From Erysipelotrichaceae bacterium (GTDB lineage Bacteria > Bacillota_I > Bacilli_A > Erysipelotrichales > Erysipelotrichaceae): a stretch of DNA of 62,639 nucleotides. Below are positions 53,953 through 62,460 of the stretch, piece after piece (position 1 is the stretch's first letter; the number at the start of each line of letters is the position of its first letter). Where the stretch lies: positions 1 through 62,639 of the forward strand of contig JAFRQF010000009.1 of NCBI GenBank assembly GCA_017428765.1, read 5' to 3'. The notes below the pieces were generated by a model. It searched no databases. It saw only the letters and a program-made list of their open reading frames with translations, and was not told where the DNA came from. The position numbers and the translations under genes are program-made.

Positions 53953-55520
53953 CACCATTCCCCCTTGAAAGGATGCTGAATGCCTTCTTCAAGCAGTTTT
54001 CCGGTTTTTCTGTCGACCTTGATTTTGCGAAGACCGTCCGGTTCAATTCCTTTTTCCACCCAGTCTATCAGAGCTTTCATTCCTGCACTCTGCGTGATAC
54101 CCGGACCATTGCCCCAGCAGTTGCCGTGGCTGTCACCGGGCAGAATGTATACCTTGCAGAAAGCATCGACCGCTTTTTTTGAACCGAAGTGATCGCACAG
54201 TCTGCGATAGTAATCGATTGTACCTTCCGTAGGGATCAGAGGATCATCCATACCGTGATCGATCAGCAGTTTTCCTCCTCTTCTGACATAATCATCGATC
54301 CCGACATTATCTGCCAGATTGTCAGAGAATTTTATAGCACCTTCATCAAACAGCCGAACATAGCTGTCCCAGTCAAGACTGTCCGTATCAAAGGAAAGAT
54401 CCTCTTTGATCCATCTGGCATAGTAAGGCCCCAGAATGAAAGGCTTGATTCTTTTCCGGTTCAGGAAAGGATAGTAGTAGGTTCCGATTGGAATGCCCAC
54501 TTGCCAGTTCCTGACGCCCGGGTAATATCCGTACCAGAGCATTTCGCCGTTTCGGCGATGCGGACCTCTCCAGATCTCGTTCATCACTTCGGCATCCTTT
54601 TCCGTAATCGTTTTATTCTTGTACTGTCTGCCGACAAGTTCATATGCATCGAATTCCGGTTTTATCGGATTCTTATAGTATGCCTCATCTCCGCCGTACT
54701 TCTTGTGTACCGCGTCAACGAAAAACTGATTCATGTCTGCGTCGATGAAGCAATCACGCTCCTTCATGACGATCTGCGGCCACAGTCCTCCAAGCAGGAA
54801 TTTATGCCAGTTGATTGCCGGACAGCTCGCCCAGACGCCGTCATAGTCATCCGGATAATTCTGCACTTCCATCAATGACTGTCTTCCGCCTCCGGATCCG
54901 CCGTTCATGTAGGAATACTTCACCTTTCTGCCATGCAGGATCTCAGCGATCGCCTTGCCGAAGAGAGTCATGTTGTGCGTACTGCGGATGCGCCAGTTTT
55001 CATAGAGTTCTCTGTCCAGTTTCTTGTCTTTGCGGACGGTAAAGTCTCTTACGCCCTTGCTATTGGCCGCATAGATGGTGGCAGCTGTAAATCCGTTCAT
55101 CACCGCATAGGGAACCGTCCATCCCCTTGAAGTATTGTTCGGCACAGTCAGGTAAGTTCTTCCTCCGGTGCCGATCCCGCCTCCGGCTGTACCGGCGAAA
55201 CGATCGTTCCAGGCGATTGGTGACCAGACGATCAGTTCTTCCCTGTGCTGTCCGGTAGAGTGAAACAGCGATACTTCATAGAAAGCGGGCAGACCCGTGA
55301 TCAGCGTTTCCGATCCCCACAGTCTCTCCAGAAGATTCGCCTTCTTTCCGTATCTTCCCTGATCGTAGAGCGTTACGTTAACATCCTCAAATACATCGTC
55401 TGGAAAGCGGTCCTGCAGCTGTTGCAGGATAAAAGAAGAAGATGCTCTTGATGAGATGTCTTCCGTTTTCTTGAGATCATTTGTATTCAGGAATACAACC
55501 TTGTCTTTTTCCAGCATCAT
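53952..55520 (-). CDS. Tannase/feruloyl esterase-family hydrolase
   Basis: 522 residues of the tannase superfamily (PF07519). Nucleophile Ser in NGGSGGGRQSLME (about 208-220), acid in DHGMDDPLIP (about 435) and His in GDSHGNCWGNGPG (about 472). Fungal and extracellular bacterial tannases are secreted; this one has no signal peptide and should act in the cytoplasm on imported galloyl, feruloyl or other acyl esters of plant glycosides. GGAGG lies upstream. It overlaps both neighbours by a few bases, so it is tightly coupled in the operon. Confidence 0.9.
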   Translation of the reverse strand: MMLEKDKVVFLNTNDLKKTEDISSRASSSFILQQLQDRFPDDVFEDVNVTLYDQGRYGKKANLLERLWGSETLITGLPAFYEVSLFHSTGQHREELIVWSPIAWNDRFAGTAGGGIGTGGRTYLTVPNNTSRGWTVPYAVMNGFTAATIYAANSKGVRDFTVRKDKKLDRELYENWRIRSTHNMTLFGKAIAEILHGRKVKYSYMNGGSGGGRQSLMEVQNYPDDYDGVWASCPAINWHKFLLGGLWPQIVMKERDCFIDADMNQFFVDAVHKKYGGDEAYYKNPIKPEFDAYELVGRQYKNKTITEKDAEVMNEIWRGPHRRNGEMLWYGYYPGVRNWQVGIPIGTYYYPFLNRKRIKPFILGPYYARWIKEDLSFDTDSLDWDSYVRLFDEGAIKFSDNLADNVGIDDYVRRGGKLLIDHGMDDPLIPTEGTIDYYRRLCDHFGSKKAVDAFCKVYILPGDSHGNCWGNGPGITQSAGMKALIDWVEKGIEPDGLRKIKVDRKTGKLLEEGIQHPFKGEW

Positions 55521-56719
55521 TCTTTCCTCCAGTTTTCGAATACTGCTTCTTCAATTTTCTTACTAACATAGGAAGATGCGCCATCCAGATCCGCACGGTT
55601 GGTCATGAATACCACATCCAGATCATCCTTCGGCGATACGAAGAAATGTGTCCCGAACGCTCCGCTCCAGCCATAGGTCCCTTTGCTTGCGGAACTATCG
55701 CAGGCTTCAGGATCTTGTCTGACCTTTACACCAAGGCCCCATACAAGTCCGGCTTCCTTTTCCAGATGCCGGTATGCACCTTCCGAAGCCATCATCCTGA
55801 CTGTTTCCGGCTTTAATATAACATTTTCCTTATAAAAACCTTCATTCAGCAGCATTTGGGCGAAATGTTCATAATCTTCCACGGTGGAATACAGACCGCC
55901 ACATCCTGCTTCAAAAGATTCCTTTTCCATATTCATGACATCATAAAGATCCTTTTTACTGCCGGTAACGTTGATCAGCTTATTTTTCTTCCCTGTGTAC
56001 AGATCAACAAGTCTTGTCTTCTGTTCCTCATTCAGAAAGAACGTTGTGTTTTTCATTTCCAATGGTTCACATATGTTCTTCTGCACATACTCTTCAAACG
56101 ACATTCCGCTTATCAGACTTATCAGATATCCTAAAATATTGAATCCTGCAAGTGGTGAATATGAAGTATCAGTACCCGGCTGGAAGTCCAGAGGATAAGA
56201 AGCGTACATTTCGGCCTGCTGCTTCAAAGATGATGCCTTATGTTTCCGATTCTGCATCATCGCCATAAGTCCCACCATGCCCTGTTCCAGTCCCGAACTG
56301 TGAGACAGAAGATCTCTGATCGTGATCGGCCTTTCAGACGCTTCTGTTTTGACTTTATCCATCCGGAACATCTTCAGCTGCCAAAGCATCTTGAAAGGCC
56401 TGTTCGGTGTAAACACAAACTGACCCCTGATTGCAACTCTCTGATTCCTGAAAGCAGGGATGTATTTTTCAACAGGATCATCAAGATCCAATAAACCACG
56501 CTCATAAAGCTGCAGCACGCAGACCGCAGTGACGACCTTGCTCATCGACATCAGACGGAAAATGGAATCTTTTCTTACAGGTTCCTTGTTCTCCAGACTC
56601 CGATATCCGTATAAGCCCTCATAGACGACTCTGCCGTTCTGCCTGACGATCAAAGAAGCCTGAGCCAGTTCGTTATTGTCTATATAATCCTTTAAAAGTC
56701 TTTCGATATCACGTTTCAT
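55517..56719 (-). CDS. Beta-lactamase-fold serine hydrolase (esterase-like)
   Basis: 400 residues of the class C beta-lactamase/EstB superfamily. Catalytic SMSK (Ser about residue 58), a Tyr in DTSYSPLAGFN (the Y-x-N-like position), and a C-terminal YGWSGAFGTHFFVSP. No signal peptide, so a cell-wall or antibiotic role is unlikely; an intracellular esterase acting on acylated glycosides fits the operon. AAGGAGG lies inside the upstream gene, with an 11-base overlap. Confidence 0.88.
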   Translation of the reverse strand: MKRDIERLLKDYIDNNELAQASLIVRQNGRVVYEGLYGYRSLENKEPVRKDSIFRLMSMSKVVTAVCVLQLYERGLLDLDDPVEKYIPAFRNQRVAIRGQFVFTPNRPFKMLWQLKMFRMDKVKTEASERPITIRDLLSHSSGLEQGMVGLMAMMQNRKHKASSLKQQAEMYASYPLDFQPGTDTSYSPLAGFNILGYLISLISGMSFEEYVQKNICEPLEMKNTTFFLNEEQKTRLVDLYTGKKNKLINVTGSKKDLYDVMNMEKESFEAGCGGLYSTVEDYEHFAQMLLNEGFYKENVILKPETVRMMASEGAYRHLEKEAGLVWGLGVKVRQDPEACDSSASKGTYGWSGAFGTHFFVSPKDDLDVVFMTNRADLDGASSYVSKKIEEAVFENWRKE

Positions 56720-57692
56720 GGCTGTCCTCCTTCAGAAGGAATTCAACTGCCTTATCAAGATAGGTGCTGCCCGGATTTCTGCTTCCCAGTCCGAATCCGT
56801 GTCCGCCTTTTTCATAGGTATCAAAGAAACAGACAACATTGTTTTTTTCCAGCGCTTCCTTCATCAGCAATGGGTTGTTTTCGGGAATCGTATCGTCATC
56901 CAGACAATGAACATAGAACGTCTTCGGATAGGATTCTGTAATATTGAGATGGATCTCGTAATCGGATGGATCGTTTCTGTTTCTGCTGCCAAAAAGTCCA
57001 AGTTTCATATATTCCTTAATTCTTTCGTTGTTTATCGATTCCAGAGAGATCAGAGGATAGACCAGAAGCAGACCTTTCGGATTGGCTGCGCCGTATCTTT
57101 CGGCGCCGATCCTGCTTAAGGCATAACAGCCTGCCAGATGCCCTCCGGCAGAGAAGCCTCCCAGAAAGAAGTCTTCTGCTTTGACCTTGAATCTGTCTTC
57201 GTTCTTCCTGATCCATTTCCAGCAGTCGCTGACATCCTTCAACGGCCGAGGCATGAGACCTTCTTCGAAAGAAGATTGATCCGCTACAGTGTAGTTCACA
57301 CAGAAAACGTCAAAGCCAAGTTCGTTCAGTCTCGCTGCAACAGGTAAAGTTTCAATCATCGTGCAGACAGATCCGTATGCACCTCCGGCAAGAAGCATGA
57401 AATACTCGTGATGGATCCTGTTTTCAGAAGGAAGATAGAACAGACAGACATTGCGATTGTGCTCGTCCGGATAAAACAGATACTGCTTTTCAGTTGCGCT
57501 GATTCTTCTAAGGTTGTTCAATCCAAAAATGATATCATCGCTGTTCCAGGTCGGATACTGTCTCTGCAGATCCTCAAGCGTCCTTTCATTTTCAAATTCC
57601 TTTTTCCATCCTGCGATCAGATGACCTTTTGCCTGAGAAAACGCAGGACAGTCATTGATCTGCTTCAGTGTTGTATTGTCTGTCAGTTCCAT
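56709..57692 (-). CDS. Cytoplasmic alpha/beta hydrolase (carbohydrate esterase-like)
   Basis: 327 residues with an esterase/lipase fold: oxyanion region LLAGGAYGSVC (about 101), nucleophile GGFSAGGHLAG (about 179), acid in LDDDTIPENNP and His in GGHGFG near the end. It resembles BD-FAE/Axe7-type acetyl esterases. No signal peptide. It overlaps the rhamnosidase stop by 10 bases. A third esterase-type enzyme in the operon suggests heavily acylated substrates. Confidence 0.88.
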   Translation of the reverse strand: MELTDNTTLKQINDCPAFSQAKGHLIAGWKKEFENERTLEDLQRQYPTWNSDDIIFGLNNLRRISATEKQYLFYPDEHNRNVCLFYLPSENRIHHEYFMLLAGGAYGSVCTMIETLPVAARLNELGFDVFCVNYTVADQSSFEEGLMPRPLKDVSDCWKWIRKNEDRFKVKAEDFFLGGFSAGGHLAGCYALSRIGAERYGAANPKGLLLVYPLISLESINNERIKEYMKLGLFGSRNRNDPSDYEIHLNITESYPKTFYVHCLDDDTIPENNPLLMKEALEKNNVVCFFDTYEKGGHGFGLGSRNPGSTYLDKAVEFLLKEDSHET

Positions 57693-60292
57693 TCGTATTC
57701 GCCGCTTCCTACTTCATATTTTCTATCGTTCCAGATGACGGTTGCTTTCGTCCCGCAGGGAACGGATAGTTTCAGACGGTCGTGATCGATATCGACGACA
57801 ATGCTTCCGTACTCGCTTTCAAATCGGCGATATACCTTATTCAAACCAAGATCTCTTCTCGGATCGATCGTAAAGTGTCTGAATCCCGGTTCATCGGGAA
57901 CGATACCGCACACTTTACGGAAGATATAGTCATCAACAACTCCGAAAGCATAGTGATCAAAGCTGATCCTGTTGGGTGAACCGTCCTCATTCATGGCGTC
58001 CCAGCTTTCCCAGATCGTAGTCGCGCCCATTTTTACCTCATAAAGCCAGGAAGGTTTCCCTTCTGATAACAGCATGGCTTTGGAGAGGTCACTTCTGCCG
58101 ATCCTGTCAAGCACATCAAGAATGAAAGGTGTACCTAAAAAACCTGTGCCAAGGCAGCCGTTATTCTCTTCGATGAGAGAAATCAGTTTTTCACAGTATC
58201 CCTTCCTCAGTTCTTCATCGACGAGATCAAACTGCAGAGCCAGAACATATCTGCCCATGTAGCAATCGTACTCATCGTGAACGCTGAGCACTTCCTTTTG
58301 AATGGCTTTCTTCATTTTTTCTGCATAGGAAGCATAATAATCTCTTTCGTTCCTATTCAGAATCGAAGCTATCTCCGACATCAGTCTGACGCTTTCATAG
58401 CCGAAAATCGGAGCAATGTACCAGGATGTCTCTTTTGTTATTTCAAATCCTTCCTGAATATGGCCGGGAACCAGCCATTCCCCGAAATGGAATCCGGTAT
58501 TCCAGAGATATCTGTCGTTTTCCGGATCTTCAATCTTATCATTTCTTTTGTTTGCGGCGGTGAAGATGATGTTATCAATCCACTTCTTCATAGCATCATA
58601 ACAGTCTTCCAGAATCTTCTTATCACCGTTGATCTGATACATGGCATACGGCAGCCATATCATGACATCGCTCCATCCCGCCACACCGCTCTTGTAGAAA
58701 GCGGTTGATGTTTCTCCCGCTTTTGGCAGCATGTCTTCCAGGATGCCTGTAGGCTTGCCGGTCTCAAAATCCTTCATGGTCTTGTTGACCGTGAATTCAT
58801 ACATCTTGGTATAAGGGGAGATGATCGGAACGGCACCGTTATCATACTGATCGTTTCTGAGCCCATTCAGCCAACTGTTATAGAACGGCGTCATTTCTTC
58901 ATTCAGTAGCGACGTCTTTCCATAGACCAGCACATCGCCGGTCCACCCGGCTTTTTCTCTTTGCGGGCAGTCCGTCGGAATGGACATCATGTTGTTTTTC
59001 TGCGAATAGCGGATATTTTTATACAGACGGTTCAGTCTCTCGTCGCTGCAGCAGAAATCTCCTCTGTTCTCCTTCTCGGTAGACAGAAGGACAGCGCAGA
59101 TATCATCTTCACCGATATTGTCCAGACCCGTAATCTTTACATAACGGAAACCATGGAAGGTAAAGAGCGGCTCATAGATGAAATCCGATTCGTCACAGAT
59201 GATTGTATCCCTCTGTCTTGACGTCAGCGCTTCGAAATAATTGCCTTCTTTATCCAGCACTTCGGTATGCTGAAGAATGACTTCCTTCCCTGTTTCTTCA
59301 TGCAGATGAATACGGCATCTGCCGGCAATGACTTGTCCGAAATCGACGATCAGTTCGTCTTTTGGTGAATGAAAGATCCTTTCCGGCCAGAATACTTCCA
59401 CCGCCCTGATCGGATCCATTTTTTGCGCACAGAGCATCTCATATCCGTAGTCTTTCACGATGCTGTTTCTTTCTGCTCTTTGCGGCATTGTCCTGTCGGT
59501 CTTTTCGCCGACGAACAGATCCGAATAGATGATATTTGTCTCCGCACATTTTTCGCTTCCGCCTGAACAGACTACTTCTGCTGTACCGTCTGCATATTCG
59601 ATCTCCAGCTGATAGAGAATCGAAGGATACTGATGATCCGTATTGACCGGTGCGGTCTGCGAATCAAAATACCAGCCGTCTCCGACAAGCATTTCCAGAG
59701 TATTGCTTCCCCTGAGTAGAAGATCTTTTACATCATAGGTCTGATAATAGAGGACTTTGTTGTAGGCGGTGAACTCCGGAGCGAATTCCCGCTCATCGAC
59801 CCTGTTGCCGTTGAGCAGCGGTCTGTAGACTCCGTAGCAGGTCGCATAGAGTCGGGCTTTTTTTATTTCTTTTTCTATTTCAAAACTTCTGTGAAACGAG
59901 ATCACCGGATTGATGATCCCGTCTGAAAGCATGTGATGTTCGTTCCTTTCAAAAGGGCTTTCCGACCATTTTGCCTTCCAGTCTTCCTTATAAAGCCCTA
60001 TCTCGAAAGATGATGAAGCTTCAGCTGATTCGTCATGGTTGTCAAAGGCCGTTACCGTGTACCGGTAGGTCTTCCGTGAATCCAGTTTCTTCCCTTCATA
60101 AGCTATGAAGGACTGTCTGTCGTCTTCCCTGATCCCGCTGTCCCAGTAAACTCCGTCATCTGCTTCGACAAGAATCCGATAGGATGTCACTGCGGTATCT
60201 TTATATTCTGAAGAGATCCTGTAGGAAAACTCCGGTATATCGTCTATGACAGGCCTTTTTTGATGGTTAACTCTTAAATGTTCAACTTTCAT
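57683..60292 (-). CDS. Alpha-L-rhamnosidase (GH78)
   Basis: 869 residues, full-length family 78 enzyme. N-terminal Ig-like and beta-sandwich modules precede the (alpha/alpha)6 barrel (about 420-760) with the catalytic signature SIPTDCPQREKAGWTGD, the SGVAGWSDVMIWLPYAMYQ segment (Asp/Glu acids) and a C-terminal beta domain. It releases terminal L-rhamnose from flavonoid or polysaccharide-derived glycosides. No signal peptide, so substrates are imported first. It starts 12 bases after the symporter gene. Confidence 0.96.
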   Translation of the reverse strand: MKVEHLRVNHQKRPVIDDIPEFSYRISSEYKDTAVTSYRILVEADDGVYWDSGIREDDRQSFIAYEGKKLDSRKTYRYTVTAFDNHDESAEASSSFEIGLYKEDWKAKWSESPFERNEHHMLSDGIINPVISFHRSFEIEKEIKKARLYATCYGVYRPLLNGNRVDEREFAPEFTAYNKVLYYQTYDVKDLLLRGSNTLEMLVGDGWYFDSQTAPVNTDHQYPSILYQLEIEYADGTAEVVCSGGSEKCAETNIIYSDLFVGEKTDRTMPQRAERNSIVKDYGYEMLCAQKMDPIRAVEVFWPERIFHSPKDELIVDFGQVIAGRCRIHLHEETGKEVILQHTEVLDKEGNYFEALTSRQRDTIICDESDFIYEPLFTFHGFRYVKITGLDNIGEDDICAVLLSTEKENRGDFCCSDERLNRLYKNIRYSQKNNMMSIPTDCPQREKAGWTGDVLVYGKTSLLNEEMTPFYNSWLNGLRNDQYDNGAVPIISPYTKMYEFTVNKTMKDFETGKPTGILEDMLPKAGETSTAFYKSGVAGWSDVMIWLPYAMYQINGDKKILEDCYDAMKKWIDNIIFTAANKRNDKIEDPENDRYLWNTGFHFGEWLVPGHIQEGFEITKETSWYIAPIFGYESVRLMSEIASILNRNERDYYASYAEKMKKAIQKEVLSVHDEYDCYMGRYVLALQFDLVDEELRKGYCEKLISLIEENNGCLGTGFLGTPFILDVLDRIGRSDLSKAMLLSEGKPSWLYEVKMGATTIWESWDAMNEDGSPNRISFDHYAFGVVDDYIFRKVCGIVPDEPGFRHFTIDPRRDLGLNKVYRRFESEYGSIVVDIDHDRLKLSVPCGTKATVIWNDRKYEVGSGEYEWN

Positions 60293-60304
60293 AATGAGTT
60301 ATTC

Positions 60305-61783
60305 CTAGTATTTTCTGGACAACTGTGCTTCACATTCTTCCCTGGTGATCTCACCGGCATTGCACTTGGCCATGATCTGAACATCCTTGTCATCCAGTTT
60401 ATAGAAGAACATAACTGCAATGGACAGAATTGTTCCGATCGCCGGTATCAGCATATAGACGATCCACAAGGTATCTAAAGCGCTCTGCGGCTGAACCACA
60501 TTGAGCTGGACCAGTTCTTCAAAGCTTTCCGCTTCAACAGGAATCCAGGTGGATAATCCCAGAATGAATAAGCCTAATGATGAGGAAATGCTTGTTGTCA
60601 GTTTATTGATAAAGGCATTCAGCGAGAAGAAAATGCCCGAGCAGTCCTTGCCTGTCTTGTATCTGGTGTATTCGATGGTATCAGGTGTGAAGAACGTCTT
60701 GGCAATTGTTGAGATATTTCCCGGAATAGCCTGCAGCACAAGCAGTATAGTTATCAGCGTAAAATTCTTATATCCGGCAAAATAGATCAACGAATAAATG
60801 AAGGCGCCGGTAAGACCACAGATCAGATACACCTTCTTTTTTCCGAATCTATTGGTCAGTTTTGTCGTATTCAGCTGAGCGATCGTCTGCGGAATGAAAG
60901 CCAAGGCTATCGGAATGACCAGGATCATTGAATCACCGTAAAGGTAATAGGAAGCATACGTTCCTAATGAACTTCCTGTCTGCAGTCCGCCGTAGATGAT
61001 GACGGAAAGCAGGATAATGAACATGTACTTGTTGGTCTTCACGCAGTCTACCATATCCCTGAATGAATAATGTTCGGCACTATCTTCCTCTTCAGTATTC
61101 TTAAGCTCAACGTTATGTTCCTTAACCTTGGTTGCCAGAGGAAGCATCATGAAGAAGAACAGAACGGACGAAACAATGGCTACCAGCCTCATGGACAGTC
61201 CGACATGTTCGCTGATCAGAAGCATCCAGATGATGCCTGCCAGAACAACGGCAATCGCAGAAAGGATCCCCTTCAGCTGCAGGATGCTGTCTCTTTCTTC
61301 GACGTTGTCCGTCAGCGATACGATCATGGAATTCATCGGTACTTCCACCAGTGTGTATGACAGGTCATACAGCAGGTATGTAACCATGAACCAGATGATC
61401 TTGAAAGATTCAGATGCATCCTGAGGCATTAAAAAGAAAACGACAGTAAAGATCGGAAAAAGGAAGAATGTCGCTCTGTACCATGGCAGATACTTTCCTT
61501 CTCCGGCCAGTTTTCCAAGCAGTTTACTGTTTTTAATGCTTAGCTTGTCAATGAAAAAGCCGAATATGACATCATCGAGAGCATCGATCACCTTGACGAC
61601 CAGAATGGCTGCTGATATCTTTACGAGATTGATTCCCTGGAATAATAGGAACAAGGTCATAAAAGATGTGACAATGTATCCCTCCAGTGTTCTGCCGATA
61701 TCTCCAATATAATAGTTGATTCTTTCCTTTTTGGATGTTCTCCATCCTTCCCTGTTAACAGGAGTTTTCTTTTCCTTTTTCAT
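60305..61783 (-). CDS. GPH-family sugar:cation symporter (MelB-like)
   Basis: 492 residues, twelve helices. The N-terminus has NYYIGDIGRTLEGYIVTSF, and helix 2 carries VKVIDALDDVIFGFFID, matching the D-x3-D cation/sugar site of MelB-type MFS_2 proteins. It is the first gene of the rhamnoside operon and its likely importer for intact glycosides. A TTGTTA/TATATC promoter abutting a TetR-type palindrome lies upstream. Confidence 0.93.
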   Translation of the reverse strand: MKKEKKTPVNREGWRTSKKERINYYIGDIGRTLEGYIVTSFMTLFLLFQGINLVKISAAILVVKVIDALDDVIFGFFIDKLSIKNSKLLGKLAGEGKYLPWYRATFFLFPIFTVVFFLMPQDASESFKIIWFMVTYLLYDLSYTLVEVPMNSMIVSLTDNVEERDSILQLKGILSAIAVVLAGIIWMLLISEHVGLSMRLVAIVSSVLFFFMMLPLATKVKEHNVELKNTEEEDSAEHYSFRDMVDCVKTNKYMFIILLSVIIYGGLQTGSSLGTYASYYLYGDSMILVIPIALAFIPQTIAQLNTTKLTNRFGKKKVYLICGLTGAFIYSLIYFAGYKNFTLITILLVLQAIPGNISTIAKTFFTPDTIEYTRYKTGKDCSGIFFSLNAFINKLTTSISSSLGLFILGLSTWIPVEAESFEELVQLNVVQPQSALDTLWIVYMLIPAIGTILSIAVMFFYKLDDKDVQIMAKCNAGEITREECEAQLSRKY

Positions 61784-61808
61784 AAATGATTCCTTTCTTG
61801 ACAGTAAT

Positions 61809-61887
61809 GATATACTTTGCTAATCTAACTGTAACAAGTGTAACACTTATAAAACAGCTTTCATATCTTTTAAGGTTCAACTGTTAC
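61809..61887. promoter_or_regulatory. Promoter and operator of the rhamnoside operon
   Basis: Minus-strand -35 TTGTTA (61832-61837), 17-base spacer, -10 TATATC (61809-61814). The 13-bp perfect palindrome AAGTGT-A-ACACTT (61836-61848) overlaps the -35. GTAACA occurs at 61831 and 61840, with an inverted TGTTAC at 61882 near the TetR start. The layout mirrors modules 1 and 2 but with different half-sites. Confidence 0.72.
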
Positions 61888-61910
61888 ACAGCAAGGGGGT
61901 TTGTTTCTCT

Positions 61911-62438
61911 ATGAGCAGGATCAACAGCGCACATGAAATAGTCATCGACAGTCTGTATGAGGCTTTATTTCAGTTAATGGAAAATAAAAAGATGAATGAG
62001 ATAACGGTAAAGGAGCTTTGCAACAAAGCCGGAGTATCCCGTGTTTCTTTTTACCGGAATTTTGATTTTATTTCGGATATCCCTTTAAAGTATCTCTCTG
62101 ATCAGCTTGAAAACTGGTGGTTCGAATTAAATCAGAATAAAGACCCTTTCACTCCTTCTTCGTCTTTCTGGGAACAGTTTTTTAAACAGCTGAAAAAGAA
62201 CGAAAGGATTATTAAGCTCCTTTACAGAAGCAATGCCTCTTTCATTATCAAGGACATCGTATTCAGATCCTGCGGTCCAGAACAGTCTCAGAACGATAAC
62301 GAAGCATTCCTAAGATCGATTCTTGCCGGATCAATCTACGGATATACTGATGAATGGATCAGGAGAGGAATGAAAGAACTTTCGCATTATCCGTCATATA
62401 AAGAACTATTTGAAGTATTGCTTAACAATCTTTCATAA
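61911..62438 (+). CDS. TetR/AcrR-family regulator 3
   Basis: 175 residues. TetR HTH with ELCNKAGVSRVSFYRNF (about 38-54) and a C-terminal domain ending DEWIRRGMKELSHYPS, related to regulators 1 and 2 but clearly more distant. It is divergent from the symporter gene and shares its operator region, so it is probably the repressor of the rhamnoside operon, relieved by rhamnose or a glycoside. AAGGGGG lies 11 bases before the ATG. Confidence 0.9.
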   Translation: MSRINSAHEIVIDSLYEALFQLMENKKMNEITVKELCNKAGVSRVSFYRNFDFISDIPLKYLSDQLENWWFELNQNKDPFTPSSSFWEQFFKQLKKNERIIKLLYRSNASFIIKDIVFRSCGPEQSQNDNEAFLRSILAGSIYGYTDEWIRRGMKELSHYPSYKELFEVLLNNLS

Positions 62439-62460
62439 ATTATTGTCAGTTTTTTGTGAA

